Source: Rhizobiaceae bacterium
Lineage (GTDB): Bacteria; Pseudomonadota; Alphaproteobacteria; Rhizobiales; Rhizobiaceae
NCBI GenBank assembly: GCA_014238155.1
Contig: JABABQ010000036.1
Span: forward strand, 1 to 46,745
Reading direction: 5' to 3'
Length of the DNA stretch: 46,745 nt
Shown here: in pieces, positions 1 through 8,231 of the stretch
Position numbering within the stretch: the stretch's first letter is position 1
Layout of the letters: each line of letters starts with the position of its first letter
Translations under genes and position numbers: made by a program
The notes under the pieces: model-generated
The model's database searches: none
What the model was told of the DNA's origin: nothing
Seen by the model: the letters and a program-made list of their open reading frames with translations, nothing else

Positions 1-126
1 CATAAGGTCGAAAATATGTTCGGCAGGCTCAAAGACTGGAGGCGCATAGCAACAAGATATGACCGCTGTGCCCACACTTTCTTCTCAAGCATTTGTATCG
101 CTGCAATCGTCATATGGTGGATTTAA
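1..126 (+). CDS. IS5-family transposase, C-terminal end (partial at window edge)
   Basis: Frame 1 is open from the window edge to a TAA at 124-126 and encodes the last 41 residues of a DDE transposase. The stretch ENMFGRLKDWRRIATRYDR, followed by a hydrophobic IAAIVIWWI ending, is the usual C-terminus of IS5/IS427-type transposases, where the E belongs to the DDE triad and the R/K-rich helix follows it. The stop codon lies inside the terminal inverted repeat, so the coding region runs to the very end of the element, as is common in this group. The rest of the gene lies outside the window, so it cannot be told whether the transposase is intact. Confidence 0.85.
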   Translation, partial: HKVENMFGRLKDWRRIATRYDRCAHTFFSSICIAAIVIWWI

Positions 127-158
127 TGAGTCCTGATCCTAGGGTCAGGACTCATTAA
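123..158. repeat. 36-bp palindrome at the junction of two IS-type ends
   Basis: The sequence is an inverted repeat of 18+18 bases with a single mismatch, centred on CTAG. It is made by two terminal inverted repeats meeting head to head: the end of the transposase-bearing IS and the start of the MITE-like element. As RNA it would form a strong hairpin just after the transposase stop codon. Confidence 0.75.
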
Positions 159-417
159 TATGGTGAATTCTGTTGGTCATGACACGTTCGAATAAAGTAA
201 AACAAGCGCAAGCAAGGACTGGTGGTCCTTTCGAGCATTGGTTTGCTTTAGGCGGGCGTGACATGTCCAACCCCCTTCCATTTTGGGTGGGTGGGGCGAA
301 TTTCGCCGCTGGACATCGTCGCAGAGCCTTGAAAACCAACAGGTTTCCTGCGTCTCTGCTCCTTGCCAGCAACAAAATTCACCACCGCAGAATACATCAG
401 ATTAATGGGTCCTGACC
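143..417. mobile_element. MITE-like non-autonomous element next to the IS5-family end
   Basis: A 275-bp segment begins with GGTCAGGACTCATTAAT and ends with ATTAATGGGTCCTGACC. These are 17-bp inverted repeats with one mismatch. CTAG flanks both sides (139-142 and 418-421), which fits a 4-bp target duplication. The adjoining IS ends with a matching tip (ATTAATGAGTCCTGATC type) at the same CTAG, so the two elements abut and share termini. No transposase is encoded. Both strands have open frames of about 76-80 codons with no recognisable protein. Reading it as an internally deleted derivative mobilised by the neighbouring IS is inference. Confidence 0.6.
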
Positions 418-447
418 CTAGAGTCCGGACCAAACTGAATACACTAC

Positions 448-468
448 ATTAATGGTTCCCGACCCCAA
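448..468. repeat. Degenerate third copy of the IS terminal repeat
   Basis: ATTAATGGTTCCCGACCCC at 448-466 is a diverged copy of the ATTAATGGGTCCTGACC end found at 401-417. It suggests a further, older insertion or a decayed end at this site. Confidence 0.4.
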
Positions 469-492
469 TCAGGTTCCCAAACATGAGCAGCT

Positions 493-651
493 TTAGTGCG
501 ACAGACCCCACAACGTCATGAGCGCAATTATGGTAGCACACCAAATCAACATCAAAATAACACCTCCCGGTTTGCGGTATTTGTCATTCCCGAATGTCAC
601 CACTGCAATCAGGCCAAGAACCAGAAACTGGAATAATATGGCGTAAATCAT
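493..651 (-). CDS. Small two-helix membrane protein, function unknown
   Basis: A 52-residue frame starts with ATG at 651 and ends with TAA at 493. It has two hydrophobic segments: one near residues 3-19 (AILFQFLVLGLIAVVTF) and one near residues 31-50 (VILMLIWCATIIALMTLWGL). They are joined by a short charged loop with GNDKYRKPGG. The pattern is that of a two-pass inner-membrane microprotein with a basic loop on one side. No clear ribosome binding site precedes the ATG, and no family is recognised. It lies between the IS remains and the cyclase operon on the same strand. The clean hydrophobic pattern supports a real gene. Confidence 0.5.
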   Translation of the reverse strand: MIYAILFQFLVLGLIAVVTFGNDKYRKPGGVILMLIWCATIIALMTLWGLSH

Positions 652-880
652 CGACACAATCTAGCAGCCGACCAACGATTGGCAAGAAGGCGCTCACAGC
701 AGATAGTATAACCGGTTGGCCCAGGACGATTGGGCGAATGCGGATACTGTAACTGGTAACTTCCAATGTCGGGAGTGCGGACAAAATACCGTTTTCGATT
801 TCGATTGCCGTTCAAATTACGACATAACTATTGACGCTTCGACGGGCAAATTGCGGATTTTCTGAACGTCGACCATTTGG

Positions 881-1390
881 TCAAATGAATGGGTTGTGCG
901 ACCATTGCAGAAGCGCCTGCCTTTGTCTTGGTCGGCAAAAAATATCTCCCGGCTCACAATTGGCGCGAATTTGTCCAGAATGTCGAACGAAACTGCGCCA
1001 TCGTGTTATCTGCTTCGCATCTATCTCCGGTAGTCGTCGACCCAGAAAGTAGCGGCAATACCACTGAAACCACCCTCTTGGATCGGGTCCAATGATCCAG
1101 CCCTTCTCCACCCAATATGAAAGGGGCTTGCGGCTCTTGAAACCGAAATAATTGAGAGCAGGGTCTGGCCTGTCGCTGATTTTGGCTTCCGCAAACCATT
1201 CTTGAGGCAGCTCGCCCCGACAATCATTGCAATATTTGCCTTCAAACACACCCATTTTCAGCATTTCAGCCGGCGTAAAGCACGGTCCAAATTCTCGTGC
1301 GAAATCATTGCCGGCGAACGTAACGATTTGGTACCGATAGTTCCGTTGCATTCTGTCGTTCACAACAACCGTGTCGCCAGTCGCATACAT
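881..1390 (-). CDS. Conserved hypothetical protein (W/R/C-rich)
   Basis: This is a 169-residue soluble protein with a GGGA-type ribosome binding site before the ATG. The motifs CNDC, a WVEKGWIIGPDPRGWFQWYC stretch, YFLGRRLPEIDAKQITRWR, NCEPGD and CRPRQRQALLQW resemble a widespread bacterial family of unknown function. The CxxC and later Cys residues could bind a metal, but that is a guess. The gene follows the PAS-cyclase gene by 13 bases on the same strand, so the two are probably co-transcribed. There is no signal peptide or membrane segment. Confidence 0.75.
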   Translation of the reverse strand: MYATGDTVVVNDRMQRNYRYQIVTFAGNDFAREFGPCFTPAEMLKMGVFEGKYCNDCRGELPQEWFAEAKISDRPDPALNYFGFKSRKPLSYWVEKGWIIGPDPRGWFQWYCRYFLGRRLPEIDAKQITRWRSFVRHSGQIRANCEPGDIFCRPRQRQALLQWSHNPFI

Positions 1391-1403
1391 GTTTTAGTCC
1401 CAC

Positions 1404-2534
1404 TCAGATTACGTTGTGTGCCGAGGTCATTGTCCAGATTTCGACCGATTGACTGCGACCGCGAATTGCCAAGTCGCCGCGCGGTTGCAACTGCTCTAGC
1501 AATTTCTTCGCTTCTTCGCTTTCGTTCTCGGCAATGACAGCAGTTATCAAGTTTTGACTGACGACGAGATCACACTGCAGTGTACGGGTAGCCCGTTGGA
1601 GACGGCTCGCGATATTCACAGTGTCACCAATTACAGTAAAATCGACATAATCCTCGGTTCCGACGTCGCCGAGAACCACGGGCCCATAATTCAGACCAAT
1701 TCCGATTTGGATGGGTGTCAATCCATTCTTGGCCCGTTCTTGGTTCCAGACTTGTGCAGCGATGAGAAGCCTGTAGGCGCAGGATAGCGCGTTGCTCGCG
1801 TCCTTCTGTCTCGTCTCAGGAAAGCCAAAGATAGCCAAGACTTCATCACCGACATAGCCCTCAATGGTCCCGTCGCATTTGAAGATTTCTTTCTCTATCC
1901 AAAAATGTATCTCGCGGAGGAGTTCTATCACTTGCTCCGGTTCGAGAGTTTCAGAAAGTCTTGTAAATCCGACGATATCGGCAAACAGAACGGCCAATTC
2001 CTGGCGTCTCACATCACCAAGCGGTTGGTCTTTCTCAGCCAAAGTCTCCACGAGCTTTGGTGAAAAATATCTGGCCAGGTTGTTACGCGCTCTTTCGGCC
2101 GCACGTTCGGCAGCTTGTGCCTCCTGAAGACGTATCTCTGCCTGTATGCGGGCCGATACATCTCGTTGTACGGCGACATACTGATAAACCTCACCACGCT
2201 CATTTTTCAGCGGCACGATTGACCACTCCATCCAAAACTCTGATCCATCTTTCTTGTAATTTATCGTTTGACCATCCCAGCGGCGCATGGAGTGTAGTTT
2301 TTCCCTCATATCGTTGAATACCTGAGGATCGGTATTGGGGCCTTGGAGTATCCTCGGAGACTCGCCAAGAACCTCCGAACTTGACCATCCAGTCATCCTT
2401 TCAAATGCGGGATTCACATAAACGATTGCTGGACCAGGAGCATCAAGATCGGCCGTCGTAATCAATATGCTTTCAGCCGCTTCCACAATTACCGCAGCGG
2501 CATCGATCTCGATTTTCTCCTCGAACACCGTCAA
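1404..2534 (-). CDS. PAS domain-containing class III adenylate cyclase
   Basis: This soluble 376-residue protein should make cAMP from ATP. An N-terminal PAS domain (about residues 10-135) carries NPAFERMTGW and GESPRILQGPNT. A short coiled linker leads to a class III cyclase domain (about 178-370). It has the first metal Asp in FADIVGF, the second in GYVGDE, the adenine-type Asp in VIGDTVN, and the transition-state pair in NIASRL. The PAS resembles LOV domains, but the photo-active Cys position (GxNCRFLQ) reads SPRILQ, so flavin photochemistry is unlikely. The assigned start is TTG at 2534 because no ATG precedes the PAS. It heads a probable two-gene unit with the downstream hypothetical protein. 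Confidence 0.88.
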   Translation of the reverse strand: MTVFEEKIEIDAAAVIVEAAESILITTADLDAPGPAIVYVNPAFERMTGWSSSEVLGESPRILQGPNTDPQVFNDMREKLHSMRRWDGQTINYKKDGSEFWMEWSIVPLKNERGEVYQYVAVQRDVSARIQAEIRLQEAQAAERAAERARNNLARYFSPKLVETLAEKDQPLGDVRRQELAVLFADIVGFTRLSETLEPEQVIELLREIHFWIEKEIFKCDGTIEGYVGDEVLAIFGFPETRQKDASNALSCAYRLLIAAQVWNQERAKNGLTPIQIGIGLNYGPVVLGDVGTEDYVDFTVIGDTVNIASRLQRATRTLQCDLVVSQNLITAVIAENESEEAKKLLEQLQPRGDLAIRGRSQSVEIWTMTSAHNVI

Positions 2535-2906
2535 CTGATCACTCTACCTGTAAATTGTTTGGTTGATACGCAAGACATTTTTCAAACACATTCTATCATC
2601 CCTGCTTGCTTGCTCCAAATTCAACGCATTCAAACTCACTAACATTTGCTGGGTTAATTTCAATTCGACTAATAACCCTTCAAAATGGATGTCTACCGTG
2701 GGCCCAAAATATGCCTCGCTATTCCGTCATTATGGTCACGCAGCGACATACTCAATTCGGTTGAAAAGGGCTCGATACGGCCGATGGTTGTTTCCAGATG
2801 GAGTGGGCTCGGCGCCTTCGTTGCGCCGCGCCGCCACTTGCTGCCATTCGCCGCCGCCACTCGCCGTCACCACTCGCCGTCACCAACCACCGCCGTCTGC
2901 CGTTGC
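2535..2906. other. Intergenic region with short C-rich repeats, no gene seen
   Basis: No convincing gene is seen in this stretch of about 370 bases. The part nearest 2535 is AT-rich and should hold the promoter of the cyclase gene on the minus strand. The part from about 2819 to 2900 is a C-rich repeat tract. It holds two adjacent copies of CACTCGCCGTCAC and several CGCCGCC runs, similar in style to the GC-rich tracts inside genes elsewhere in the window. Confidence 0.5.
2819..2900. repeat. GC-rich imperfect repeat tract downstream of the MFS gene
   Basis: The tract consists of CGCCGCC runs and two tandem copies of CACTCGCCGTCAC, ending six bases before the stop codon of the MFS gene. It shares the CTCGCCG core with the perfect heptamer array at 34124-34186. 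Confidence 0.6.
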
Positions 2907-4217
2907 TCAGTCGAGTTCCACCTTGACCGGGGGTGGCATTGGCGGCAATTCGTCTTCTTCCTCCAGAACATAGGTGTCAGGAGAAGACCGCGGGTCCAGC
3001 GCATAGGATTCCGGCGTGTTGGTTCGGGCCAGTCCCAAGGTGCGGAAGTCGGTGCGCTCTTCTTCGTCGACCTGGCTTCTGCGGAATGTTCTGTACAGGG
3101 CGTATCCGGCGAACAGGGTGTGCGCAATTGTCGTTGTTGTGAAGACGCCGGATGGGCCCATCATGTCCATCATCTGCGCGGTGAACAGCGGCCCGACCAT
3201 GGTGCCGAAGCCATAGACCAGCAACAGGCCGCTGGAAATCTTCACGAAATCCGACGAGTCGGCAAAATCATTGGCATGGGCGACTGCCAACGAATAAATT
3301 GAATAGATGACGCCGCCATACAGCACCACGGCGGCGAAAAACAACGGGCCAAAAGTGTTGGTTTGTGCCAGCCCTGTCATCATTGATCCCGCGCCGATGC
3401 CAATAATGCCTGCGATTACCATGACATAGCGACGGTCAATCATGTCGGACAGTTTACCCAACGGGTATTGGAATATTACGCTGCCTGCCAGTGCTGCTGC
3501 CAGCAAAGTGGCGATCAGGGCGCTGGACAAGCCAACCTGCTGGCCGAAAACCGGGCCAAAATTGGTCCAGGCAGCAGAAATGACGCCGGATAAAAATGCG
3601 CCCACTGCGGCTGCTGGTGAATTTCTGAAAAGCCCGGGAATGTCGATTGTCACGCTGGTCAGCGGAGCGGGAGACTGAGCTTTGGAAATGGCAGTTGGCA
3701 CAACTGCCAGCGCGTAGAGGATGGCGCCGACCATGAACAATGTATCACGGGTCGGTTCTGCAACGACAAGCAGATATTGCCCTGCCGCCATGGCGACCAT
3801 CGTGGTGATCGCATAGATCGAAAACAAACTGCCCCGCTGCTCGTTGCTGACGCGCTCGTTGAGCCAGCTTTCAGCAACCATATAACAACCGGAGAAACAA
3901 AATCCCGCCATTGCCCGCAACAGGATCCACATATTTGCGTCGACGAACAGGGCGTTTAACAACACTGATACAGATAGCAATGCGGTGAGCGTGCTGAAAG
4001 TTCGTACATGACCGGCACGCCGCACCAGATGTGGAACAGCGATGCAGCCAATGGTGAAGCCGATTGCCCAACCGGTACCGATCCAGCCCAGCTGAAAGGA
4101 TGTAAAGCCTTCCAGTTGTCCGCGCACCGGGATCAAAATGCCCTGCAGGCCACCGCCCAGCATAAGGAAAATCATTCCGCCCAAGAGAGCAAATAATGCA
4201 GCCAGTTGACGCAACAT
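2907..4217 (-). CDS. MFS transporter, YcaD-like
   Basis: This protein of about 436 residues has twelve predicted membrane segments and an MFS layout. Typical features are WIGTGWAIGFTIGC early on, the loop RAGHVRTFS, AESWLNERVSNEQRGS in the first half, and LGKLSDMIDRRYVM after the central loop. The AESWLNE stretch is typical of the YcaD-like drug/metabolite branch. The substrate cannot be told from sequence. The tail (last 55 residues or so) is acidic and proline-rich (EEEDELPPMPPP) and cytoplasmic. ATG at 4217 is preferred over the TTG three bases upstream, with GGAG nine bases before it. A GC-rich repeat tract lies right after its stop. Confidence 0.85.
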   Translation of the reverse strand: MLRQLAALFALLGGMIFLMLGGGLQGILIPVRGQLEGFTSFQLGWIGTGWAIGFTIGCIAVPHLVRRAGHVRTFSTLTALLSVSVLLNALFVDANMWILLRAMAGFCFSGCYMVAESWLNERVSNEQRGSLFSIYAITTMVAMAAGQYLLVVAEPTRDTLFMVGAILYALAVVPTAISKAQSPAPLTSVTIDIPGLFRNSPAAAVGAFLSGVISAAWTNFGPVFGQQVGLSSALIATLLAAALAGSVIFQYPLGKLSDMIDRRYVMVIAGIIGIGAGSMMTGLAQTNTFGPLFFAAVVLYGGVIYSIYSLAVAHANDFADSSDFVKISSGLLLVYGFGTMVGPLFTAQMMDMMGPSGVFTTTTIAHTLFAGYALYRTFRRSQVDEEERTDFRTLGLARTNTPESYALDPRSSPDTYVLEEEDELPPMPPPVKVELD

Positions 4218-4236
4218 CAAGCCGGTCTCCGCCTTC

Positions 4237-4269
4237 GCCCGGTCGTGCCGGGCACCCGATCAGTTCGGG
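4237..4269. other. Two adjacent GC stem-loops upstream of the MFS gene
   Basis: GCCCGG-TCGTG-CCGGGC (4237-4253) is followed at once by CCCGA-TCAGT-TCGGG (4255-4269). Both stems are perfect. They lie between the stop of the uracil-DNA glycosylase gene and the start of the MFS gene, just upstream of its ribosome binding site. No T-run follows, so a simple intrinsic terminator is not clear. A 5' leader structure or a REP-like pair is possible. Confidence 0.45.
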
Positions 4270-4396
4270 CTCCTCAAATTCCCGCCATTATGACAGATGC
4301 AATGTCGGTACAATCACCATTAGTGCTGGTCCGCCAATTGGCATATCTCCCCAGGCGACACAATATGTCTTTTCTGTCTTATCCGCCGCAGGCCTG

Positions 4397-5296
4397 TTAT
4401 GAACTGGTCGCTGCTGTCTGCATTTCAGTCAAACGCGCCTTGATCGCCAGTAAGTCCTTCCATGCCAATGACTTATGGTTGGGTGCCCGCAGCAGATAGG
4501 CCGGATGCAGACACGGCATGGCGTCAATTTCCCGGTCTCCAATCAGGACCTTTTGCCATTTCCCCCGCAGGTTCATGATAGCGGATTTGGTGCGCAACAT
4601 GGTCTTGGCGGATGAGCCGCCGATCAATACCAGCATGTCTGGGTCAACAAGCGTTATGTGCCGCTCCACGAATGGCAGGCAAATATCAGTTTCTGCAGTT
4701 GTCGGAGTTCGGTTTCCCGGAGGACGCCAGGGCAACACATTGGTGATATATACCTGGTCGCGGTCCAGCCCGATGGCACCAAGCATTTTATCCAGCAATT
4801 GTCCCGACCGGCCAACGAAGGGAAGACCCTGTTCGTCCTCGTCCCGGCCAGGTGCCTCGCCCACCAGCATGATACGGGCCTTGGGATTTCCATCTGAAAA
4901 CACTGTGGTCCGGGCGGTGAATTTAAGGTTGCAGCCCTCAAAGCCTTCGATTGCAGACTTCAGTTCGGCGAGTGTGTTGGACTGTTTTGCCAGGTTTGCG
5001 GCCCGTTCCACCACACCAGCGTCAGGTATCGACCTTTGTGACTGTCCAGACCTGTTTACGGGTGCGCCGATGCTGCGAGCTGAAGCCTGGCCGGCATTTG
5101 CGTCGGGGCGTGGCGGAGCGGTGGCAGTTGGCTTCGGCTTGGTTTGCACCACATTGTTCGTCGTCGCCATCGCCGCTTTTGCCAGGGCAAATCTGTCGAT
5201 TGGTTCGTCGTGAAGCGCAACATCGATCCCGGCATCTGCATACCAGGCTAAAACTTCGCCATAATCGGTGGAATTCAGGGTCATTTTCAGTTCCAT
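4397..5296 (-). CDS. Family 4-type uracil-DNA glycosylase
   Basis: This 299-residue base-excision repair enzyme should remove uracil from DNA. The first 100 residues or so are a variable Ala/Pro/Gln linker region. The catalytic part (about 120-290) has VGEAPGRDEDEQGLPFVGRS, NVLPWRPPGNRTPT, LVLIGGSSAKT and CLHPAYLLR, which are the active-site and DNA-binding motifs of the family. The usual first Fe-S motif CxxC of classical family 4 enzymes reads GCNLKFTA with only one Cys, as in the alphaproteobacterial branch, so the cluster may be absent or differently held. It sits alone between two hairpin-rich gaps. Confidence 0.85.
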   Translation of the reverse strand: MELKMTLNSTDYGEVLAWYADAGIDVALHDEPIDRFALAKAAMATTNNVVQTKPKPTATAPPRPDANAGQASARSIGAPVNRSGQSQRSIPDAGVVERAANLAKQSNTLAELKSAIEGFEGCNLKFTARTTVFSDGNPKARIMLVGEAPGRDEDEQGLPFVGRSGQLLDKMLGAIGLDRDQVYITNVLPWRPPGNRTPTTAETDICLPFVERHITLVDPDMLVLIGGSSAKTMLRTKSAIMNLRGKWQKVLIGDREIDAMPCLHPAYLLRAPNHKSLAWKDLLAIKARLTEMQTAATSS

Positions 5297-5306
5297 ATCG
5301 GTCCGG

Positions 5307-5351
5307 CCACAAGACTACCGACTTGTGGCAGTCCGGTCACCTGTTGACCGG
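5307..5351. other. Two strong stem-loops between the EEP and glycosylase genes
   Basis: CCACAAG (5307-5313) pairs perfectly with CTTGTGG (5322-5328), and CCGGTCA (5333-5339) with TGACCGG (5345-5351). They fill the short gap after the stop of the upstream minus-strand gene. Without a T-run they may act as a Rho-assisted or mRNA-end stabilising structure. The exact role is open. Confidence 0.45.
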
Positions 5352-5367
5352 TCACTTGTGCATAACA

Positions 5368-6336
5368 TCAGTGGATTTTGATGCGGGTCAGTATGGGAAA
5401 ATGATCTGAACCACCGTCTCCCAACAGTTCTCGCGACATAAAGCCAAGTTGCGGTGAAATCAGGATATGGTCGATCGGCAATACGGGGCCGATGTAGGTT
5501 CTAAAGGCGGCAAGTGGCGAACCCCATGTCATCAGCAGTCCTGGTGCATTCTTCGTACCGGTAATCTTTTCAGTTTTGCTGACCGCGGCGCTCCAGGGTG
5601 CCGAGTTGAAATCACCGGCGAGTATTGCCGGATGGGAAAGCGTCTCCAACTGCTCCCGCAATGCCTGAAATTGACGTGATTGGGAAAAAGGCCAGGGCCA
5701 GTGTGAATGTAAGCTCGCCAGATTGAACGGCTTGCCATTGATCAATACCTCAGCCCGGGCAAAGCCCAGCCGCCACAAACATTCGCTTCGATTGGCTTCG
5801 GAAAATGGAAATCTTGACAGGATGGCAACCGAACCGACACCCATGCGCTGACAATGCAGCTGGTGGGGATGAGATTGAAGAAGCTCTTCCAAAAATTTTT
5901 CATTGACCCGGGTAATTTCCTGCAACAGCACAATGTCAGGGTTGGCGGCGCTGATCACCTGTGCAGCCTTGCGAAATTGAGTGTTGGTGAAACGCAGATT
6001 CATCTGTACCACCCGCAAAACATTGGTCTGGCTCTCGGTATTTTCCTTGTCCTCGTTCAGCTGCGCCAGGCCGCGCGTCACCTCAATGCCCGGTAGGTAG
6101 GGCCGGGTGAGGGCAATGGAAATGGCGACGACAGCAAGCCCGACGAGTGTCCATTGCCAACCGCGAACAAACAGCAACAGGATGCTGATCACCGCCAGAA
6201 GTGCCGCAAAGTGAAGCCGAAAATGCGACGGGCTATCAAATGCAGGGTGAAAATTTTGCAGCCAGCCAGCCATCAGCAACAAGATCAATCCTGCTGAACA
6301 CAATTTCAACGTGTCGGCAAAGAACTGCCTGCTCAC
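5368..6336 (-). CDS. Membrane-anchored endonuclease/exonuclease/phosphatase family protein
   Basis: This 322-residue protein has three N-terminal membrane helices (about residues 10-26, 40-57 and 62-78) and then an EEP fold from about residue 105. The EEP motifs are QMNLRF, LLQEITRVNE (metal Glu), the SLHSHWPWP region, LAGDFNSAPWS (GDFN catalytic motif), PIDHIL and GSDHFPI at the end. The domain faces the periplasm if the helices are arranged in the usual way. Substrates of these membrane EEP proteins are unknown; phospholipid head groups or nucleic acids are options. Its ATG overlaps the stop of the AMP nucleosidase gene by 4 bases, so translation is probably coupled. Confidence 0.85.
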   Translation of the reverse strand: MSRQFFADTLKLCSAGLILLLMAGWLQNFHPAFDSPSHFRLHFAALLAVISILLLFVRGWQWTLVGLAVVAISIALTRPYLPGIEVTRGLAQLNEDKENTESQTNVLRVVQMNLRFTNTQFRKAAQVISAANPDIVLLQEITRVNEKFLEELLQSHPHQLHCQRMGVGSVAILSRFPFSEANRSECLWRLGFARAEVLINGKPFNLASLHSHWPWPFSQSRQFQALREQLETLSHPAILAGDFNSAPWSAAVSKTEKITGTKNAPGLLMTWGSPLAAFRTYIGPVLPIDHILISPQLGFMSRELLGDGGSDHFPILTRIKIH

Positions 6337-7835
6337 TGAAATGCGGTCTCAAAGAAACTGCGCAACTTTCTGGAATGGAGTTTCTCCGACGGCATTTCGC
6401 GCAGGCTTTCCAGCGCCATGATGCCGATTTCCAGATGTTGCTTAACCTGCTTGTTGTAAAAGTCTGTTGCCATTCCCGGCAATTTCAATTCGCCATGCAG
6501 CGGCTTGTCGGAGACGCAAAGCAAGGTGCCATAGGGCACCCTGAAACGAAAACCGTTGGCCGCGATTGTTGCCGATTCCATGTCCAGTCCGATGGCCCGG
6601 CTTTGCGACAGGCGCTGAACCGGTCCGGTCTGATCGCGCAATTCCCAGTTTCGGTTATCAATTGTTGCAACCGTGCCGGTACGCATTACCTGTTTCAGGT
6701 CATAGCCGGAATAACCGGTAACGGTCGCCACAGCCTGTTCCAGCGCAACCTGCACCTCGGCCAGGGGAGGTACGGGTATCCAGATCGGCAAATCATCATC
6801 CAGGACGTGATCTTCACGCACATAGGCGTGAGCCAGCACATAATCGCCAAGCCGCTGACTGTTGCGCAATCCGGCACAGTGGCCGAGCATCAACCAGGTG
6901 TGGGGGCGCAATACGGCTATATGGTCGGTGATCGTTTTGGCATTGGAAGGACCAATGCCGATATTGACCATGGTAATGCCACACTGTCCCGGTCGTTTCA
7001 GGTGATAGGTGGGCATTTGCGGTTGCCTGGTCGGCGAGGAATCATCATCCACTCCGTCGCGGGTGGTGATCTTGTTGCCCGGTTCGACAAAGGCGTCATA
7101 TCCGCTTTCTGGATTCTTCAGAGATCTCTTGGAAAACTCAATGAATTCATCGATGTAGAATTGATAATTGGTGAACAGGACATAATTTTGAAAATGACTG
7201 GGTGAGGTCGCCGTATAATGGGCCAGGCGGTGCAGGGAATAATCCATGCGCTGGGCGGTAAATGGCGCCAAAGGTGTAGCGTCGGGGGACAGCACATCGA
7301 ATTGACCGTTGACGATTTTATCGTCCGTAGAGGCCAGGTCCGGAACGTCAAAAACATCGCGCAGCGGCCGTTCAATCTTGTCTTCTATGGAGCCTTCGAC
7401 ATGTGCACCCTCAAGAAAAGCAAAGTGCAGAGGGATTGGCGTTTCCGACACGGCGATTGTCACAGGCACACTGTGATTCTCAATCAGCAACTGAATTTGA
7501 TGTTCAAGATATTCAGCATATAGATCCGGCCGTGTAACGGTCGCCGTATAATTGCCGGGACCGGGTACATAGCCAAAGGCAAGGCGGGAATCGACACGGG
7601 TATGGGACGACGTTACCAGACGAATTTCGGGATAAAAGGCCCGGTAGCGCGCATTAACCGGCTGGCCCTGAACCGCGGCGTCGAACCTGTCGCGCAAAAA
7701 GGTGGTGGCCTCGTCATAAAGCTTTTTCAGCAGTATCACGGCAGCTTTGGCATCGGTAAAATTTTGAGGTTGAGGGTGGGGTGGGCACTCGATCGCCAGA
7801 TCGTCCACCACATGCAATATAGGGTTTGTTTTCAT
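6333..7835 (-). CDS. amn: AMP nucleosidase
   Basis: This enzyme cleaves AMP to adenine and ribose 5-phosphate in the cytoplasm and helps set the adenylate pool. The 500-residue length fits the family. The N-terminal Amn-specific domain (about 20-190) contains RYRAFYPEIRL and FGYVPGPGNYTATVTRP. The C-terminal nucleoside-phosphorylase fold has MVNIGIGPSNAKTITDHIA, LMLGHCAGLR, DYVLAHAYVREDHVLD, IGLDMESATIAANGFRF and LLCVSDKPLHGELKLPG. ATG at 7835 is preferred; a GTG lies two codons upstream. The EEP gene follows with a 4-base overlap. Confidence 0.93.
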   Translation of the reverse strand: MKTNPILHVVDDLAIECPPHPQPQNFTDAKAAVILLKKLYDEATTFLRDRFDAAVQGQPVNARYRAFYPEIRLVTSSHTRVDSRLAFGYVPGPGNYTATVTRPDLYAEYLEHQIQLLIENHSVPVTIAVSETPIPLHFAFLEGAHVEGSIEDKIERPLRDVFDVPDLASTDDKIVNGQFDVLSPDATPLAPFTAQRMDYSLHRLAHYTATSPSHFQNYVLFTNYQFYIDEFIEFSKRSLKNPESGYDAFVEPGNKITTRDGVDDDSSPTRQPQMPTYHLKRPGQCGITMVNIGIGPSNAKTITDHIAVLRPHTWLMLGHCAGLRNSQRLGDYVLAHAYVREDHVLDDDLPIWIPVPPLAEVQVALEQAVATVTGYSGYDLKQVMRTGTVATIDNRNWELRDQTGPVQRLSQSRAIGLDMESATIAANGFRFRVPYGTLLCVSDKPLHGELKLPGMATDFYNKQVKQHLEIGIMALESLREMPSEKLHSRKLRSFFETAFQ

Positions 7836-7895
7836 GGTCACACATAACCCAAAAACCAGTGTGAATATACTTAAAATCCAACGATTGAGAAGAAA

Positions 7896-8105
7896 TCAGG
7901 CAGTTGTGATTGGGTTGATGTCAGTAAAACACAATTGCTGATTTTGTTGGCACGCACTGCGAGCATCGTGGGCTTTCCACTCATTCAGTCTTTCTTCCAC
8001 GGAAATGCCTTTGGAGCGTGTTTGGGTGGATTCAATGATATTAGAGACCGCAATACCCAAAAGGGCGATACAGGTGGTGACAATGGCAAAACGTCGAAAA
8101 AGCAT
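7896..8105 (-). CDS. Small signal-anchored hypothetical protein
   Basis: This is a 69-residue frame. It starts MLFRRFAIVTTCIALLGIAVSNII, a basic end followed by a hydrophobic segment, and continues with a polar tail containing two Cys (ARSACQQNQQLC). The tail could form a disulfide outside the membrane. An upstream in-frame start exists (8159) but lacks a better ribosome binding site and does not fit the signal-anchor pattern. No family is recognised. The gene stands alone upstream of amn on the same strand. Confidence 0.45.
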   Translation of the reverse strand: MLFRRFAIVTTCIALLGIAVSNIIESTQTRSKGISVEERLNEWKAHDARSACQQNQQLCFTDINPITTA

Positions 8106-8231
8106 CAAAATGGCATCCCGTGAAGTGATGCCGCACCCTGTCAGTTGGTGGCTGAACAAATGCTGATCGCCCCGTTCATCTGTCGTTCAGAATTCTCCAA
8201 CCAAAGGATTGAAACGTGCCTGGGGGCCGGG

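Noticed and set aside
145-433. Overlapping open frames on both strands in the IS-flanked segment
   Set aside because: They have no ribosome binding site, no motif and fit the inside of a MITE-like element.
584-784. 66-codon minus-strand frame
   Set aside because: It overlaps the better-supported small membrane protein at 493-651 in another frame and has no motif.
2563-3302. Open frames crossing the C-rich repeat tract
   Set aside because: They are repeats and antisense of the MFS gene; no start signal or family.
6201-7205. Long antisense open frames opposite amn, uvrB, dnaE2 and imuB
   Set aside because: They are shadow frames in GC-rich genes with conserved proteins on the other strand.
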